Source: Pseudomonas sp. sp1636
GTDB lineage: Bacteria > Pseudomonadota > Gammaproteobacteria > Pseudomonadales > Pseudomonadaceae
Reading direction: 5' to 3'
Assembly: GCF_030376615.1 (NCBI RefSeq)
Contig: NZ_JARRAB010000008.1
Coordinates: 124,001 to 188,000 of the forward strand
DNA length: 64,000 nucleotides
Positions 1-10,161 of the stretch are shown here, in pieces; the stretch's first letter is position 1; each line of letters opens with the position of its first letter. The position numbers and the translations under genes were made by a program. Below the pieces are notes generated by a model, which ran no database searches, was not told where the DNA came from, and saw only the letters and a program-made list of their open reading frames with translations.

Positions 1-838
1 TCAGCGCCCTCTGGGCTTCTTCCTCAAGGACTACAGCGCCCTGGTCAGCGCAGTGCTGCTGGCCCTGGCCCTGCCAGCCTATTCGCCCTGGTGGCTGACC
101 CTGATCGCCACCGGCTTCGCCATCGTCTTCGGCAAGCAACTGTACGGCGGCCTCGGACAGAACCCGTTCAACCCGGCGATGCTCGGTTACGTGGTGGTGC
201 TGATCTCCTTTCCGGTGGAAATGACCAGCTGGCCGGCACCGCACACGGTCGGCCTGCTCGATGGTCTGCAACACATCTTTGGCCTGGCCGCCCTGCCCGA
301 TGGCTGGACCCAGGCCACCGCCCTGGACACCATCAAGATCAATAAAAGCCTGACCATGGACGAGCTCTGGGCACAAAGCCCGGCGTTTGGCCGCCTCGGC
401 GGTGCCGCAACTGAAGCCGTCAATCTGGCCTTTCTCGCCGGCGGCCTCTATCTGCTCTACAAACGCCTGTTCAGCTGGCATGCCCCTGCGGGCATGCTTG
501 CCGGCCTGGCCCTGATGAGCCTGCTGTTCTGGAATGGCTCGGGCTCGGATTCCAATGGCTCGCCGCTGTTCCACCTGCTCACCGGCGCCACCATGCTCGG
601 CGCCTTCTTTATCGTCACCGACCCGGTGTCCGGCGCCACCAGCAATCTCGGCCGCCTGGTCTTCGGCGTGGGCGTCGGCGTGCTGGTCTATGTGATCCGC
701 GCCTGGGGCGGCTACCCGGATGCCGTGGCCTTCGCCGTGCTGCTGATGAACCTGGCCGCACCGACCATCGACTACTACACCCGCCCGCGCACCTACGGCC
801 ACCGCAAGCCGACTCGCGGCTTCAATCTGGGAGAATGA
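1..838 (+). CDS. rnfD: Electron transport complex subunit RnfD (5' end outside window)
   Basis: This is the membrane subunit of the Rnf complex, which couples ferredoxin/NADH electron transfer to ion movement across the inner membrane. The reading frame is open from base 2 and has no plausible start inside the window, so the gene is truncated at its 5' end; about 278 residues are visible. It is strongly hydrophobic with several membrane spans. It carries the RnfD signatures [16 protein letters not shown] near the left end and VSGATSNLG near the right, where the Thr of SGAT is the covalent FMN site known in the family. Its stop overlaps the 5' end of rnfG and the genes run rnfD-rnfG-rnfE-nth. 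The assignment is secure. Confidence 0.95.
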   Translation, partial: QRPLGFFLKDYSALVSAVLLALALPAYSPWWLTLIATGFAIVFGKQLYGGLGQNPFNPAMLGYVVVLISFPVEMTSWPAPHTVGLLDGLQHIFGLAALPDGWTQATALDTIKINKSLTMDELWAQSPAFGRLGGAATEAVNLAFLAGGLYLLYKRLFSWHAPAGMLAGLALMSLLFWNGSGSDSNGSPLFHLLTGATMLGAFFIVTDPVSGATSNLGRLVFGVGVGVLVYVIRAWGGYPDAVAFAVLLMNLAAPTIDYYTRPRTYGHRKPTRGFNLGE

Positions 839-840
839 CC

Positions 841-1566
841 ATGAATCTCCCGGAAATCAGCCGCTCGATGCTGAAAAACAGCCTGATCCTTGGCCTGTTC
901 GCCGTGGCCACGGTCGGCGTGGTGACGCTGGTGCAACTCGCCACCGCCAAGCAGATCGCAGCGTCCCAGCATCAGGCGCAGATGCGCACCCTGGCCGAAA
1001 TCCTCCCGACGGACAGCTACGACAACCATCTGCTGGACAACCGCATCAAGGTGCACGACCCCTTGCTGCTCGGCAACAAGCTGCCGCAAACCGCCTATAT
1101 CGCCCTGAAGAACCACCAGCCCAGCGCGGTGATCCTTCCGGCCACCGCCCCGGACGGTTACAGCGGCACGATCCGCTTGCTGGTCGGCATTCGCGTCGAT
1201 GGCCGCCTGGCCGGCGTGCGCGTGCTCAGCCACCGCGAAACCCCTGGCCTGGGCGACAAGGTCGAACGGACGAAAAGCAGCTGGATTCTGGGTTTCGTCG
1301 GCAAATCGCTGAGCGATCCAAGCGAGGCCGGCTGGGCAGTGAAGAAGGATCGCGGCGAGTTCGACCAGTTCGCCGGCGCCACCATCACGCCGCGCGCGGT
1401 GGTCAAAGCGGTGCATAACGCGCTGGTGTATTTCGATCAGCATCGCGCCGAACTGCTGGTCGCCAGCAATACTGGCGCTGCCCGCGATAGCGCCCTGCAC
1501 GACGCCCATTCGCGCGCACGCGTGGGCGACAGCAGTGCCCCTGACGACCGAGGAAGCGCGCCATGA
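841..1566 (+). CDS. rnfG: Electron transport complex subunit RnfG
   Basis: RnfG is the FMN-bearing periplasm-facing subunit of the Rnf complex. The 241-residue product has one N-terminal membrane anchor (about residues 13-33), then an FMN-binding domain. The flavinylation motif reads [11 protein letters not shown], with Thr181 as the expected FMN-linked residue; the usual Ser before GAT is Ala here. An in-frame ATG at 835 overlaps the rnfD stop. I chose ATG 841 because GGGAGA at 829-834 is spaced 6 nt from it and only touches the earlier codon. A hydrophilic tail of about 35 residues follows the FMN domain. The gene ends in an ATGA overlap with rnfE. Confidence 0.93.
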   Translation: MNLPEISRSMLKNSLILGLFAVATVGVVTLVQLATAKQIAASQHQAQMRTLAEILPTDSYDNHLLDNRIKVHDPLLLGNKLPQTAYIALKNHQPSAVILPATAPDGYSGTIRLLVGIRVDGRLAGVRVLSHRETPGLGDKVERTKSSWILGFVGKSLSDPSEAGWAVKKDRGEFDQFAGATITPRAVVKAVHNALVYFDQHRAELLVASNTGAARDSALHDAHSRARVGDSSAPDDRGSAP

Positions 1567-2276
1567 GCAGCCCCAGCTATCGCGAGATCACCCTTAACGG
1601 CCTGTGGAAAAACAACCCGGCGCTGGTGCAGCTGCTCGGCCTCTGCCCATTGCTCGGGGTCAGCAACTCCACGGTCAACGCCCTGGGCCTGGCGCTGGCC
1701 AGCGCGGTGGTGCTGATCTGCTCCAACACCGCGGTGTCGCTGGTGCGCGGGGTGGTCAATACCGCCGTGCGCCTACCCGCCTTCGTGATGATCATCGCCG
1801 CCCTGACCACCTGCATCGAACTGCTGATGCAGGCATTCACCTATGAGCTGTACCAGATCCTCGGCATCTTCATCCCGCTGATCACCACCAACTGTGTGAT
1901 CCTCGGCCGCGCCGACGGCTTTGCGGCGAAGAACGATCCCGCCCGTGCGGCCTACGATGGCCTGGCGATGGGCATAGGTTTCGGCGGGGTGCTGGTCATG
2001 CTTGGCGCCCTGCGCGAGCTGTTCGGCACCGGCGCGCTGTTCGCCAACATGCACTTGCTGTTCGGCCCCATGGCCGCCGACTGGCAGTTGACCCTGTTCG
2101 CCGACTACAAAGGCTTCCTCCTGGCCATACTGCCGCCAGGCGCCTTCATCATGCTCGGCCTGCTGATTGCCGCAAAGAACCGCATCGATCAAGAACTGGC
2201 CGAACGCGCCAAGGCCAGGCAACCGCAAGCACCGGCACAAAGCCGCCGGGTCAGGGTCACCGGAGTGATCGAGTGA
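1563..2276 (+). CDS. rnfE: Electron transport complex subunit RnfE
   Basis: RnfE is an integral inner-membrane subunit of the Rnf complex, paired with RnfA and homologous to NqrD. The 237-residue product is made of about six hydrophobic spans and starts with [21 protein letters not shown], a typical RnfE beginning. The segment [15 protein letters not shown] carries the conserved Cys seen in RnfA/RnfE, which is known to help bind an Fe-S cluster in the membrane. The ATG overlaps the rnfG stop (ATGA) and GAGGAAG lies 6-7 nt upstream. The 3' end overlaps nth by four bases, so the DNA repair gene is translated from the rnf message. Confidence 0.95.
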   Translation: MSSPSYREITLNGLWKNNPALVQLLGLCPLLGVSNSTVNALGLALASAVVLICSNTAVSLVRGVVNTAVRLPAFVMIIAALTTCIELLMQAFTYELYQILGIFIPLITTNCVILGRADGFAAKNDPARAAYDGLAMGIGFGGVLVMLGALRELFGTGALFANMHLLFGPMAADWQLTLFADYKGFLLAILPPGAFIMLGLLIAAKNRIDQELAERAKARQPQAPAQSRRVRVTGVIE

Positions 2277-2911
2277 ATGCCGCCAAGCGCCATGAAATCT
2301 TCCGCCGCCTGCACGAAGACAATCCAGAGCCAAAAACCGAGCTGGCCTACGGCTCGCCTTTCGAGCTGCTGATTGCGGTGACACTGTCGGCCCAGGCCAC
2401 CGATGTCAGCGTCAACAAGGCCACTGCCAAACTGTTTCCCGTCGCCAATACGCCGCAGGCCATCCATGCCCTGGGCGTTGAGGGTTTAAGCGAATACATC
2501 AAGACCATTGGTCTGTACAACAGCAAAGCCAGGAACGTCATCGAAACCTGCCGCTTGCTGATCGAGCGCCATGGCGGTCAGGTGCCACAGACCCGCGAGG
2601 AGCTCGAAGCCTTGCCCGGGGTGGGCCGCAAGACCGCCAACGTGGTGCTCAACACGGCCTTTCGCCAACTGACCATGGCAGTGGACACGCATATTTTTCG
2701 GGTCAGCAACCGCACCGGGATTGCTCCCGGCAAGAATGTGCTCGAGGTGGAAAAGAAACTGCTGAAGTTCGTGCCCAAGGAATTTCTCCTCGATTCACAC
2801 CACTGGCTGATCCTGCATGGCCGCTATGTGTGCCAGGCGCGCAAGCCGCGCTGCGGCAGTTGTCGCATCGAAGATCTGTGCGAGTACAAGCACAAAACCT
2901 CGGACGATTGA
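2273..2911 (+). CDS. nth: Endonuclease III (DNA glycosylase/AP lyase)
   Basis: Nth removes oxidised pyrimidines and cleaves the resulting abasic site in base excision repair. The 212-residue length matches the family. The helix-hairpin-helix reads [12 protein letters not shown] and contains the catalytic Lys; the catalytic Asp is in [10 protein letters not shown]. The C-terminal [4Fe-4S] loop has the spacing Cys-x6-Cys-x2-Cys-x5-Cys in [17 protein letters not shown]. The start is GTG at 2273, forming GTGA with the rnfE stop. The Rnf-nth linkage is common in gammaproteobacteria and may reflect electron supply to Fe-S proteins, which is inference. Confidence 0.97.
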   Translation: MNAAKRHEIFRRLHEDNPEPKTELAYGSPFELLIAVTLSAQATDVSVNKATAKLFPVANTPQAIHALGVEGLSEYIKTIGLYNSKARNVIETCRLLIERHGGQVPQTREELEALPGVGRKTANVVLNTAFRQLTMAVDTHIFRVSNRTGIAPGKNVLEVEKKLLKFVPKEFLLDSHHWLILHGRYVCQARKPRCGSCRIEDLCEYKHKTSDD

Positions 2912-2952
2912 GCTTTCAATGGCTTAACGGCCGATCGATTGAAAAAATCTTT

Positions 2953-2980
2953 TTTACCCGCCCCGGTTTTGCCGCTATAA
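2953..2980 (+). promoter_or_regulatory. Candidate sigma-70 promoter upstream of the 59-aa gene
   Basis: TTTACC (2953-2958) and CTATAA (2975-2980) are separated by 16 bases in the 105-bp gap after nth. They lie about 30 bases upstream of the small gene's Shine-Dalgarno. This is a consensus match only; no transcript data are available. Confidence 0.45.
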
Positions 2981-3016
2981 GGTGCGCAAATGGCCCTGTA
3001 GCCGGGAGTGAAACAC

Positions 3017-3196
3017 ATGAGCACTGCTAAAGAAGAGCTTGAGCTCGACGAAGACTTTGTCGCAGAAGATGCGGACGATGGCGAAGCCCCTGTCGAGGTT
3101 GCCAAAACCAACCTGACCAAACGGCGCGTCATCGACAATTTTCTCGAAGAGCGGCGACTGCACAAACAATTGGCCGAATATGATTTCGACCTGTAA
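3017..3196 (+). CDS. Small acidic protein, PA3496 family
   Basis: This encodes 59 residues with an extremely acidic first half (ELELDEDFVAEDADDGE) and a basic second half (NLTKRRVIDNFLEERRLHKQL). The order downstream of nth and the sequence match the conserved Pseudomonas protein known as PA3496. I recall that family being labelled a putative envelope-integrity protein, but nothing in the sequence shows a signal peptide or membrane span, so I would treat it as a small cytoplasmic protein of unknown function. The start ATG 3017 is preceded by GGGAG at 3004-3008; a GTG at 3008 lies inside that site and is rejected. The gene ends just before a strong terminator. Confidence 0.85.
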   Translation: MSTAKEELELDEDFVAEDADDGEAPVEVAKTNLTKRRVIDNFLEERRLHKQLAEYDFDL

Positions 3197-3208
3197 GCCC
3201 CAGCCGAC

Positions 3209-3248
3209 AACGCAAAAGCCCCGCAAAACCAGCGGGGCTTTTGCGTTT
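3209..3248. terminator. Bidirectional rho-independent terminator
   Basis: The arms 3211-3224 and 3232-3245 are perfect complements (CGCAAAAGCCCCGC with GCGGGGCTTTTGCG) around a 7-base loop. Flanking A and T runs allow use on both strands. It sits 14 bases after the small acidic gene and faces gloA. Confidence 0.9.
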
Positions 3249-3291
3249 GCAGCCCGCCTGCAAGCCGGAAAATACCCTGCCAAGATGGCGC

Positions 3292-3314
3292 TCGGGTAGC
3301 AACCCGCTACCCGA
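3292..3314 (-). terminator. Hairpin 12 bases after the gloA stop
   Basis: The 9-bp arms TCGGGTAGC (3292-3300) and GCTACCCGA (3306-3314) surround a 5-base loop just downstream of gloA on the minus strand. There is no clear T run, so it may be an mRNA 3'-end stabiliser; the bidirectional terminator beyond it would finish the transcript. Confidence 0.45.
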
Positions 3315-3326
3315 AGACGAGCACCG

Positions 3327-3719
3327 TCAATCTCCGCGCGACGGCGACAGCAATTCGATCTTGTAACCGTCCGGGTCTTCGACGAAGGCCAGGATGCTAC
3401 TGCCGTGCCGCATCGGGCCTGGCTCGCGGGTGATCTTGCCGCCACGGGCGCGGATGTCCTCGCAAGCCTTGTAGACGTCGGCGACTTCCAGGGCGATATG
3501 GCCGTAGCCACTGCCCAGCTCGTAGCTGTCGACGCCCCAGTTGTGGGTCAGTTCGATCACGCTGTTGTGCGCCTCGTCGCCGTAGCCGACGAAAGCCAGG
3601 GTGAACTGGCCATCCGGGTAGTCCTTGCGCCGCAACAGGGTCATGCCCAGCACATCGGTATAGAAGGCGATGGATTTATCCAGATCGCCGACTCGCAGCA
3701 TGGTATGCAGTAGCCTCAT
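3327..3719 (-). CDS. gloA: Lactoylglutathione lyase (glyoxalase I)
   Basis: GloA isomerises the methylglyoxal-glutathione hemithioacetal to S-lactoylglutathione, the first step in methylglyoxal detoxification. The 130-residue product is the short, Ni-dependent bacterial type. The four metal ligands are at the same positions as in E. coli GloA: His5, Glu56 (VIELTHNWG), His74 (YGHIALEV) and Glu122 (YKIELL). The gene is monocistronic, with a hairpin after it and its own upstream spacer to argG. It lies downstream of argG as in P. aeruginosa. Confidence 0.97.
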   Translation of the reverse strand: MRLLHTMLRVGDLDKSIAFYTDVLGMTLLRRKDYPDGQFTLAFVGYGDEAHNSVIELTHNWGVDSYELGSGYGHIALEVADVYKACEDIRARGGKITREPGPMRHGSSILAFVEDPDGYKIELLSPSRGD

Positions 3720-3763
3720 CGGGTTTCTCCTTGTCCGCGGCCCGCGCTCACGGGCCTGAAATA

Positions 3764-3790
3764 CAAACCCCGGCTCTGGGCCGGGGTTTG
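3764..3790 (-). terminator. Rho-independent terminator after argG
   Basis: The arms 3764-3774 and 3780-3790 (CAAACCCCGGC / GCCGGGGTTTG) form an 11-bp stem with a 5-base loop, 22 bases past the argG stop on the minus strand. The T content beyond the stem is modest. Confidence 0.75.
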
Positions 3791-3812
3791 CGGGGCTTAG
3801 GTGCTCAGTCTA

Positions 3813-5030
3813 TCAGAGCAGCTTGCGGCCCTTGCCCGCCGCAATGCGCATGCGCAGCGCGTTGAGCTTGATAAAGCCACCGGCATCGGCCTGGTTGTAA
3901 GCGCCGCCGTCTTCTTCGAAGGTGGCGATATTGGCATCGAACAGCGAATCGTCGGATTTACGCCCGGTGATGATCACGTTGCCCTTGTACAGCTTCATGC
4001 GCACCACGCCGTTCACGTTGACCTGGGAAGCGTCGATCATCTGTTGCAGCATCAGCCGCTCCGGGCTCCACCAGAAGCCGTTGTAGATCAGGCTGGCGTA
4101 CTTGGGCATCAGCTCGTCTTTCAGGTGCGCGACTTCGCGATCCAGGGTGATCGACTCGATGGCGCGGTGGCCCTTGAGCATGATGGTGCCGCCGGGGGTT
4201 TCGTAGCAGCCGCGCGACTTCATGCCGACATAGCGGTTTTCGACGATGTCCAGACGGCCGATGCCGTTCTCGCCGCCGATGCGGTTCAGTTCGGCCAATA
4301 CGGCAGCCGGGCTCAGCTCCTTGCCGTCGATGGCAACGATGTCACCGGCGCGGTAGGTCAACTCGATATAGGTCGGGGTATCCGGCGCCGCCTCGGGGGA
4401 GACGGTCCACTTCCACATGTCTTCTTCGTGCTCGGTCCAGGTGTCTTCCAGCACGCCGCCTTCATAGGAGATGTGCAGCAGGTTGGCATCCATGGAGTAC
4501 GGCGACTTCTTCTTGCCGTGGCGCTCGATCGGGATTTCGTGCTTGGCGGCGTAGTCCATCAGTTTCTCGCGCGACAGCAGATCCCACTCGCGCCATGGGG
4601 CGATGACCTTCACGCCGGGCTTGAGCGCGTAGGCGCCCAGTTCGAAACGCACCTGGTCGTTGCCCTTGCCGGTAGCGCCATGGGAGATGGCATCGGCGCC
4701 GGTCTCGTTGGCGATCTCGATCAGGCGCTTGGCGATCAGCGGACGGGCGATGGAGGTACCCAGCAGGTACTCGCCTTCGTAGACGGTATTAGCGCGGAAC
4801 ATCGGATAGACGAAATCGCGGACGAACTCTTCGCGCAGGTCGTCGATGTAGATTTCCTTGACGCCCATGGCCTTGGCCTTGGCGCGCGCCGGCTCGACTT
4901 CTTCGCCCTGGCCGAGGTCGGCGGTGAAGGTCACCACTTCGCAGTTATAGGTATCTTGCAGCCACTTGAGGATCACGGAAGTGTCCAGGCCACCGGAATA
5001 TGCCAGGACTACCTTGTTTACGTCGGCCAT
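3813..5030 (-). CDS. argG: Argininosuccinate synthase
   Basis: ArgG condenses citrulline and aspartate with ATP to argininosuccinate, the penultimate step of arginine synthesis. The 405-residue length is normal for the family. The N-type ATP pyrophosphatase loop AYSGGLDTS is right at the N-terminus ([14 protein letters not shown]). Conserved stretches such as [15 protein letters not shown] are intact. A GTG in frame 15 bases upstream would add MELIG but coincides with the ribosome site GTGGAG, so ATG at 5030 is the start. The gene is followed by its own terminator and preceded by motY on the same strand. Confidence 0.98.
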   Translation of the reverse strand: MADVNKVVLAYSGGLDTSVILKWLQDTYNCEVVTFTADLGQGEEVEPARAKAKAMGVKEIYIDDLREEFVRDFVYPMFRANTVYEGEYLLGTSIARPLIAKRLIEIANETGADAISHGATGKGNDQVRFELGAYALKPGVKVIAPWREWDLLSREKLMDYAAKHEIPIERHGKKKSPYSMDANLLHISYEGGVLEDTWTEHEEDMWKWTVSPEAAPDTPTYIELTYRAGDIVAIDGKELSPAAVLAELNRIGGENGIGRLDIVENRYVGMKSRGCYETPGGTIMLKGHRAIESITLDREVAHLKDELMPKYASLIYNGFWWSPERLMLQQMIDASQVNVNGVVRMKLYKGNVIITGRKSDDSLFDANIATFEEDGGAYNQADAGGFIKLNALRMRIAAGKGRKLL

Positions 5031-5186
5031 GCCAATCAACTCCACGGGGTTGTTCGGGAAAGCCCGTGATTCTACTGGTCACGCAGGATGATTTACAGCG
5101 CCGCGACAGCCTGTGACGACGAAGCAGCAACGCCGATTCTCGGCCCGCCCCACTCGTCTCGCTGCCGGACGCCGCCGCAGCCAGTA

Positions 5187-6071
5187 CTACAGCGGGGCTT
5201 CAGGCGTTTCAGCCGCCTCGGCGACGCGGGCCAACGCCACGGTTACCCGGCGATTCTTCGCTCGATTGGCTTCGCTGGTATTGGGCGCCAGCGGGTAACG
5301 CTCGCCATGAAAGCGCAAGGTGATCTGCTCGGCCGCGACACCATTGGCTTGCAGATACTCCATCACCGCCAGGGCGCGGCGCCGCGACAGGTCGCGATTG
5401 GTCAGGCGATTGCCGCTGTTGTCGGCATGGCCGTCGAGCTGGATGCGATTGACGCTGGGGTCGGCCTTGAGATAGTCGAGGATGATGTCCAGTTTGGCCT
5501 GGGCCTGCGGCGCCAGATCCACGCCACCGCCCGGGAAGCCGACATGGGATTGGCGGATCTGTTCGAAATTGACCGGCAGCAGCTTGGCCGTGCACGCCAG
5601 ATAATCGTTGTACGCCTGGCGAAATCTGACCGGCAGCAAGCGCACTTCGAGGCTGTCGCCAGCATGTCGGGTGCGATGACGAACCAACGGGCTACGCCCC
5701 TCGAGCAAGCCGGCCAGCAGACGGCTGGCCTGCTCGCGGGTGCTGCTGAAGGGCACCTCACCGTCGCCAACCCTGACCGCCCCCAGGTTGATATCGCCGC
5801 GCCCAGGCTGCCAAGGCGCAGCAGCTGCCAGCAGGGTTGCCGAGCCGGCGCCCAGCCAGCGCTCAGGAGCCTGCAGCTTAAAGGTCGCCTGCTCGCCGGC
5901 CCGGCGCACGAAGACTCCGGCACCGAAGTCGGTGATCGGCTGGCTCAGGCGACACTCGAACTGGTCACCGGCAACTGCCCACTCGACCTTTTCCAGACGG
6001 GTCTGGAAGGTGATGGCGAGCGCTGGCGGACTGGCCAACAGGCACACTAGAGCGAGTGAAAGCGGACGCAC
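5187..6071 (-). CDS. motY: Flagellar motor T-ring protein MotY
   Basis: MotY is a periplasmic flagellar stator-associated protein; in Vibrio it forms part of the T ring that anchors stator units. The 294-residue product has a signal peptide (cleavage after about residue 19, PPALA-IT). An N-terminal beta-rich domain begins TFQTRLEKVEW and is typical of MotY. A C-terminal OmpA-like peptidoglycan-binding domain (about residues 180-285) contains IQLDGHADNSGNRLTN and a string of Arg residues at ANRAKNRRV. The argG-motY-pyrC-rnt order is the one I know from P. aeruginosa, which favours MotY over a generic OmpA-family label. It has no flagellar neighbours, which is usual for motY in this genus. Confidence 0.9.
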   Translation of the reverse strand: MRPLSLALVCLLASPPALAITFQTRLEKVEWAVAGDQFECRLSQPITDFGAGVFVRRAGEQATFKLQAPERWLGAGSATLLAAAAPWQPGRGDINLGAVRVGDGEVPFSSTREQASRLLAGLLEGRSPLVRHRTRHAGDSLEVRLLPVRFRQAYNDYLACTAKLLPVNFEQIRQSHVGFPGGGVDLAPQAQAKLDIILDYLKADPSVNRIQLDGHADNSGNRLTNRDLSRRRALAVMEYLQANGVAAEQITLRFHGERYPLAPNTSEANRAKNRRVTVALARVAEAAETPEAPL

Positions 6072-6308
6072 GGAAGACTCCAGGAAATGCGACTTACCCC
6101 CTGACTATCGGTGCCAGCAGACAAAACTTGAGCCCGCGATTGGGCCGAAGCTTCAGCGAAACCAGCCCGGACGCTCCGATTCCCGCCGGAGCGGCTGCAG
6201 CGCCCGGCTCTTAGCTGACAGCTCATCGCACACAGGCCGCTTTCGGCGTGCCCTGACGGGGCTTTTCCGGTAGCATTCCCGGCACGTTTTGCCCGCCTGG
6301 AAACATCC

Positions 6309-7355
6309 ATGACCGACCGTCTCACTTTGCTGCGTCCCGACGACTGGCATATTCACCTGCGCGATGGCACCGCGCTGCCGCGCACCGTCGCCGATGCCGC
6401 CCGCACCTTCGCCCGCGCCATCATCATGCCCAATCTGGTGCCGCCGGTGCGCACTGCTGACGAGGCCGGTGCCTATCGTCAGCGCATTCTCGCCGCACGC
6501 CCGGCCGGCAGCCGTTTCGAACCGCTGATGACACTTTACCTCACCGACCTGAGCAGCCCGGCCGATGTGCGCGCCGCCAAGGCCTCGGGCTTTGTGCATG
6601 CGGCCAAACTCTACCCGGCCGGCGCCACCACCAACTCCGATTCCGGCGTGACCAGCATCGACAAGATCTTCCCGACCCTCGAAGCCATGGCCGAAGTCGG
6701 CCTGCCGCTGCTGGTGCACGGCGAAGTGACACGCAGCGAGATCGATGTATTCGACCGCGAAAAATGCTTTATCGACGAACAGCTGAGCCGGGTGGTCGAG
6801 CGCTTCCCGACCCTCAGGGTGGTGTTCGAGCACATCACCACCCGCGACGCGGTCGAGTTCGTCAATGCCGCACCGGCCAACGTCGGCGCCACCATCACCG
6901 CCCACCACCTGCTGTACAACCGCAACCACATGCTGGTCGGCGGCATTCGCCCGCACTTCTACTGCCTGCCGGTCCTCAAGCGCAACCTGCACCAGGAAGC
7001 CCTGCTCGACGCCGCCACCAGCGCCAGCAGCAAGTTCTTCCTCGGCACCGACTCGGCGCCGCATGCCAGGCACGCCAAAGAAGCCGCCTGCGGCTGCGCC
7101 GGTTGCTACAGCGCCTATACCGCCATCGAGCTGTATGCCGAGGCGTTCGAGCAGCGCAATGCGCTGGACAAGCTCGAAGCCTTCGCCAGCCAGCACGGCC
7201 CCGACTTCTACGGCCTGCCGCGCAACCGCGAGACCATCACCCTGGTGCGTCAAGACTGGGTCGTACCTGGCGAATTGCCGCTGGGCGAGCAAACCGTAAT
7301 CCCGCTGCGCGCCGGTGAAAAACTGCGCTGGCGCCTGCTGGAGGACAACGCGTGA
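6309..7355 (+). CDS. pyrC: Dihydroorotase
   Basis: PyrC cyclises carbamoyl aspartate to dihydroorotate in de novo pyrimidine synthesis. At 348 residues it is the E. coli-like class II enzyme. The binuclear zinc site is visible as WHIHLRDG near residue 18 and as the carboxylated Lys in [13 protein letters not shown]. His residues occur in LVHGEV and in FEHITT, and Asp in FLGTDSAPH. It is divergent from motY across a 237-bp spacer and overlaps rnt by four bases (GTGA). Confidence 0.97.
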   Translation: MTDRLTLLRPDDWHIHLRDGTALPRTVADAARTFARAIIMPNLVPPVRTADEAGAYRQRILAARPAGSRFEPLMTLYLTDLSSPADVRAAKASGFVHAAKLYPAGATTNSDSGVTSIDKIFPTLEAMAEVGLPLLVHGEVTRSEIDVFDREKCFIDEQLSRVVERFPTLRVVFEHITTRDAVEFVNAAPANVGATITAHHLLYNRNHMLVGGIRPHFYCLPVLKRNLHQEALLDAATSASSKFFLGTDSAPHARHAKEAACGCAGCYSAYTAIELYAEAFEQRNALDKLEAFASQHGPDFYGLPRNRETITLVRQDWVVPGELPLGEQTVIPLRAGEKLRWRLLEDNA

Positions 7356-8029
7356 GCGGCGAAGATTTCGACACCGAACTGGATCACCCGACTGCCGGCA
7401 GCGGCTCACGCCATCCGATGGCGGAGCGCTTTCGCGGCTACCTGCCGGTCGTCGTGGACGTGGAAACCGGCGGTTTCAATTGCGCCACCGACGCCCTGCT
7501 GGAAATCGCCGCCACCACCATCGGCATGGATGAAAGCGGCTTCCTCTACCCCGAGCACACCCTGTTTTTCCGCGTCGAGCCCTTCGCCGGCGCCAATATC
7601 GAACAGGCGGCCTTGGACTTCACCGGGATCAAACTCGATCACCCGCTGCGCATGGCCGTCAGCGAAGAACACGCGCTGACCGAGATCTTCCGCGGCCTGC
7701 GCAAATCGCTGAAAGCCAACGGCTGCAAACGCGCGATCCTGGTGGGACATAACAGCAGCTTCGACCTCGGCTTCCTGAATGCCGCCGTCATGCGCTGCGA
7801 CCTCAAACGCAACCCCTTCCACCCCTTCTCCAGCTTCGACACCGCGACCCTCGCCGGCCTCGCGTACGGTCAGACCGTACTGGCCAAGGCCTGCCAGAGC
7901 GCCGGCATCGACTTCGACGGCCGCGAAGCCCACTCGGCACGCTACGACACCGAAAAAACCGCCGAACTGTTCTGCGGCATCGTTAATCGCTGGAAGGAAA
8001 TGGGCGGTTGGCAAGATTTCGACGACTGA
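7352..8029 (+). CDS. rnt: Ribonuclease T
   Basis: RNase T is a 3'-to-5' exoribonuclease that trims tRNA CCA ends and stable RNA 3' ends. The DEDDh catalytic set is visible: VVVDVETGG (Asp, Glu), GHNSSFDLG (Asp) and [14 protein letters not shown] (His, Asp). The product has 225 residues and begins at GTG 7352, overlapping the pyrC stop. A later ATG (7418) would remove about 22 residues, but the longer form resembles other Pseudomonas RNase T proteins and the overlap supports coupling. A very strong terminator follows. Confidence 0.96.
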   Translation: MSGEDFDTELDHPTAGSGSRHPMAERFRGYLPVVVDVETGGFNCATDALLEIAATTIGMDESGFLYPEHTLFFRVEPFAGANIEQAALDFTGIKLDHPLRMAVSEEHALTEIFRGLRKSLKANGCKRAILVGHNSSFDLGFLNAAVMRCDLKRNPFHPFSSFDTATLAGLAYGQTVLAKACQSAGIDFDGREAHSARYDTEKTAELFCGIVNRWKEMGGWQDFDD

Positions 8030-8094
8030 AGCCTTATTCAATCCGCAAGAGCCAGCCTGCTGTGGTTCGGCAATCCGCCGATCCGTTACCGCCC

Positions 8095-8140
8095 CCCGCA
8101 AACACAAAACCCGGCCTGGGCCGGGTTTTGTGTTTGCGGG
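8095..8140. terminator. Perfect 21-bp inverted-repeat terminator between rnt and rpoS
   Basis: The arms 8095-8115 and 8120-8140 are perfectly complementary with a 4-base loop CTGG. Embedded AAAA/TTTT tracts let it work from both sides. It lies 65 bases after rnt and 6 bases after the rpoS stop on the other strand, so it ends both transcripts. Confidence 0.93.
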
Positions 8141-8146
8141 GAAGCG

Positions 8147-9151
8147 TTACTGGAACAGGGAGTCACTCGACAGGCCGTTCTTTTCCAGGATCTCGCGCAA
8201 ACGCTTGAGAGCCTCGACCTGAATCTGCCGCACACGCTCGCGAGTCAAACCGATTTCCTGCCCCACTTCTTCCAGGGTGCAGCTTTCATGGCCGCGCAAA
8301 CCGAAACGCCGCACCACGACCTCTCGTTGCTTGTCGGTCAATTCGGACAGCCATTGATCGATGCTTTGCGAAAGGTCGTCGTCTTGCAACAGCTCGCACG
8401 GATCAGTCGGGCGGTCATCGGTCAGGGTATCGAGTAGGGTCTTGTCAGAATCCTGGCCGAGCGAAACATCCACCGAAGAAACCCGCTCATTCAAGCCGAG
8501 CATGCGCTTGACCTCGCCCACCGGTTTCTCCAGCAGGTTGGCGATCTCTTCGGCCGATGGCTCGTGATCGAGCTTCTGGGTCAACTCGCGCGCCGCACGC
8601 AGGTAGACATTGAGTTCTTTGACCACATGGATCGGCAAACGAATCGTACGAGTCTGATTCATGATCGCCCGTTCGATGGTCTGGCGAATCCACCAGGTGG
8701 CATAAGTCGAGAAGCGAAAACCGCGCTCGGGATCGAATTTCTCGACCGCTCGAATCAAGCCGAGATTGCCCTCTTCGATCAGATCGAGCAGCGACAAGCC
8801 TCGATTGACGTAACGACGGGCGATTTTTACCACCAGCCGCAGGTTACTTTCGATCATGCGCTTACGCCCGGCCGGATCGCCCTTCTGCGCCAAACGCGCA
8901 AAGAACACTTCCTCTTGAGGGGTAAGCAGGGGAGAAAAACCGATTTCGTTGAGATACAACTGCGTGGCGTCTAGCGCACGAGTGTAGTCGATGTATTTAT
9001 GCTGCTTGCTGCTGGATGGCTTGGCTTTAGTGCGAGCGAGTGGCTTTTCTGCCTCTTCGCCCGACACATCATCCAAGACGATACCCGGCTCCATCAAGAG
9101 CACTTCATCATCGACGTCAAACTCCGGCGCTTCTTTTGGATTGAGTGCCAT
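8147..9151 (-). CDS. rpoS: RNA polymerase sigma factor RpoS
   Basis: This is the stationary-phase and general-stress sigma factor, 334 residues. Region 1.2/2.1 begins [17 protein letters not shown]. Region 2 contains [17 protein letters not shown] and [15 protein letters not shown]. Region 4 has the helix-turn-helix [21 protein letters not shown]. The tail [11 protein letters not shown] matches the Pseudomonas protein. It is last in the ispF-truD-surE-pcm-DUF368-nlpD-rpoS array. In Pseudomonas and E. coli the main rpoS promoter is known to lie inside nlpD; the 105-bp nlpD-rpoS gap here is short, consistent with that. Confidence 0.98.
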   Translation of the reverse strand: MALNPKEAPEFDVDDEVLLMEPGIVLDDVSGEEAEKPLARTKAKPSSSKQHKYIDYTRALDATQLYLNEIGFSPLLTPQEEVFFARLAQKGDPAGRKRMIESNLRLVVKIARRYVNRGLSLLDLIEEGNLGLIRAVEKFDPERGFRFSTYATWWIRQTIERAIMNQTRTIRLPIHVVKELNVYLRAARELTQKLDHEPSAEEIANLLEKPVGEVKRMLGLNERVSSVDVSLGQDSDKTLLDTLTDDRPTDPCELLQDDDLSQSIDQWLSELTDKQREVVVRRFGLRGHESCTLEEVGQEIGLTRERVRQIQVEALKRLREILEKNGLSSDSLFQ

Positions 9152-9256
9152 TATTGTTGTCCCTTGCTGAGTTCGACTGCACGCTCGGGTGGCGCCTGTA
9201 TCCCTGGCAACACCTGAACCCGTCCCTCCTACGTGATGGAACAGACGGGCGACAGA

Positions 9257-10105
9257 TCAACGGCGTGGCAAGTATTGCAACGGATCTACAGGCTTTCCTT
9301 GGCGGCGAATTTCAAAATGAAGCTTCACCCGGTCGGCTCCCGTGGAACCCATTTCGGCAATCGTTTGCCCAGCTTTAACCTGCTGTCCCTCCTGAACCAG
9401 CAGCCTGCGGTTGTGGCCGTAGGCACTTACGTAGGTATCGCTGTGCTTGATGATCAGCAACTCGCCGTAGCCCCGTAAACCACTCCCGGCGTACACCACT
9501 GAGCCATCAGACGCAGCTAAAACAGGCTGTCCCAAATCCCCGGCGATATCAATGCCTTTATTCAAACTTCCGTTTGAAGAAAACCGCCCGATCACCACAC
9601 CGCTGGCCGGCCAGGCCCAGCCTGACACTGAGCGCTGTACCGGTTGCACCGGAGTCGTTGCCCGGCTTGCCTTGATTGGCACGGAGGCCTGGCTCGGCGG
9701 CCGCACAACAGGGGGCTGGGTCGGCACAACCGGACGGCCGATGGGCACCGGCGGGGTTACCGCTGGGGCGACGGCAACTGCAGGCTTGCGCGTCAGGCGC
9801 CGACCGTCGAAGCGGATGACCTGGCCGACCCGAATCAGGTAAGGCGAAGTAATGCCGTTGCGCGCAGCCAAGGCTTTCCAGTCCCAGCCGAAACGAAAGG
9901 CAATCGAATAGAGGGTATCGCCACGCCGTACCACATATTGGCCGCTGGTTACCGGTTGACGCTGCTGTGCCGCCACTCCCCGGGCATTGCGATCCACGAC
10001 CTGAACGCCGCCCGGCGGCGAACTGACGCAACCGGCCAAGAGCGCAGCAATAGCCAGGCCAGCCAGCAAGCGCCGAGCGCTGCTGCATATTTGCGTGAAA
10101 CTCAC
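9257..10105 (-). CDS. nlpD: Lipoprotein NlpD, LysM plus degenerate LytM domain
   Basis: NlpD activates the amidase AmiC to split daughter-cell septal peptidoglycan. The 282-residue product has a lipoprotein signal ending in LLAGC. A LysM domain follows (YVVRRGDTLYSIAF to GQVIRF, about residues 55-98), then a Pro-rich linker and a C-terminal M23/LytM domain. The LytM metal ligands are lost: the first His position reads NKGIDIAG and the HxH position reads VKLHFEI. This is expected for an activator rather than an enzyme. The start is GTG 10105, with AGGGAGA about 6-7 nt upstream; longer frames have no lipobox near the N-terminus. Confidence 0.94.
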   Translation of the reverse strand: MSFTQICSSARRLLAGLAIAALLAGCVSSPPGGVQVVDRNARGVAAQQRQPVTSGQYVVRRGDTLYSIAFRFGWDWKALAARNGITSPYLIRVGQVIRFDGRRLTRKPAVAVAPAVTPPVPIGRPVVPTQPPVVRPPSQASVPIKASRATTPVQPVQRSVSGWAWPASGVVIGRFSSNGSLNKGIDIAGDLGQPVLAASDGSVVYAGSGLRGYGELLIIKHSDTYVSAYGHNRRLLVQEGQQVKAGQTIAEMGSTGADRVKLHFEIRRQGKPVDPLQYLPRR

Positions 10106-10161
10106 CCGTCTCTCCCTTTGTGGCCAGTGGCGTCTGCTGATTGGCGCGTATTGTGCCGCAA

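Noticed and set aside
6153..7409. 418-residue minus-strand open frame antisense to pyrC
   Set aside because: Gly/Val/Ala-rich shadow; pyrC has the correct length, metal ligands and overlap with rnt.
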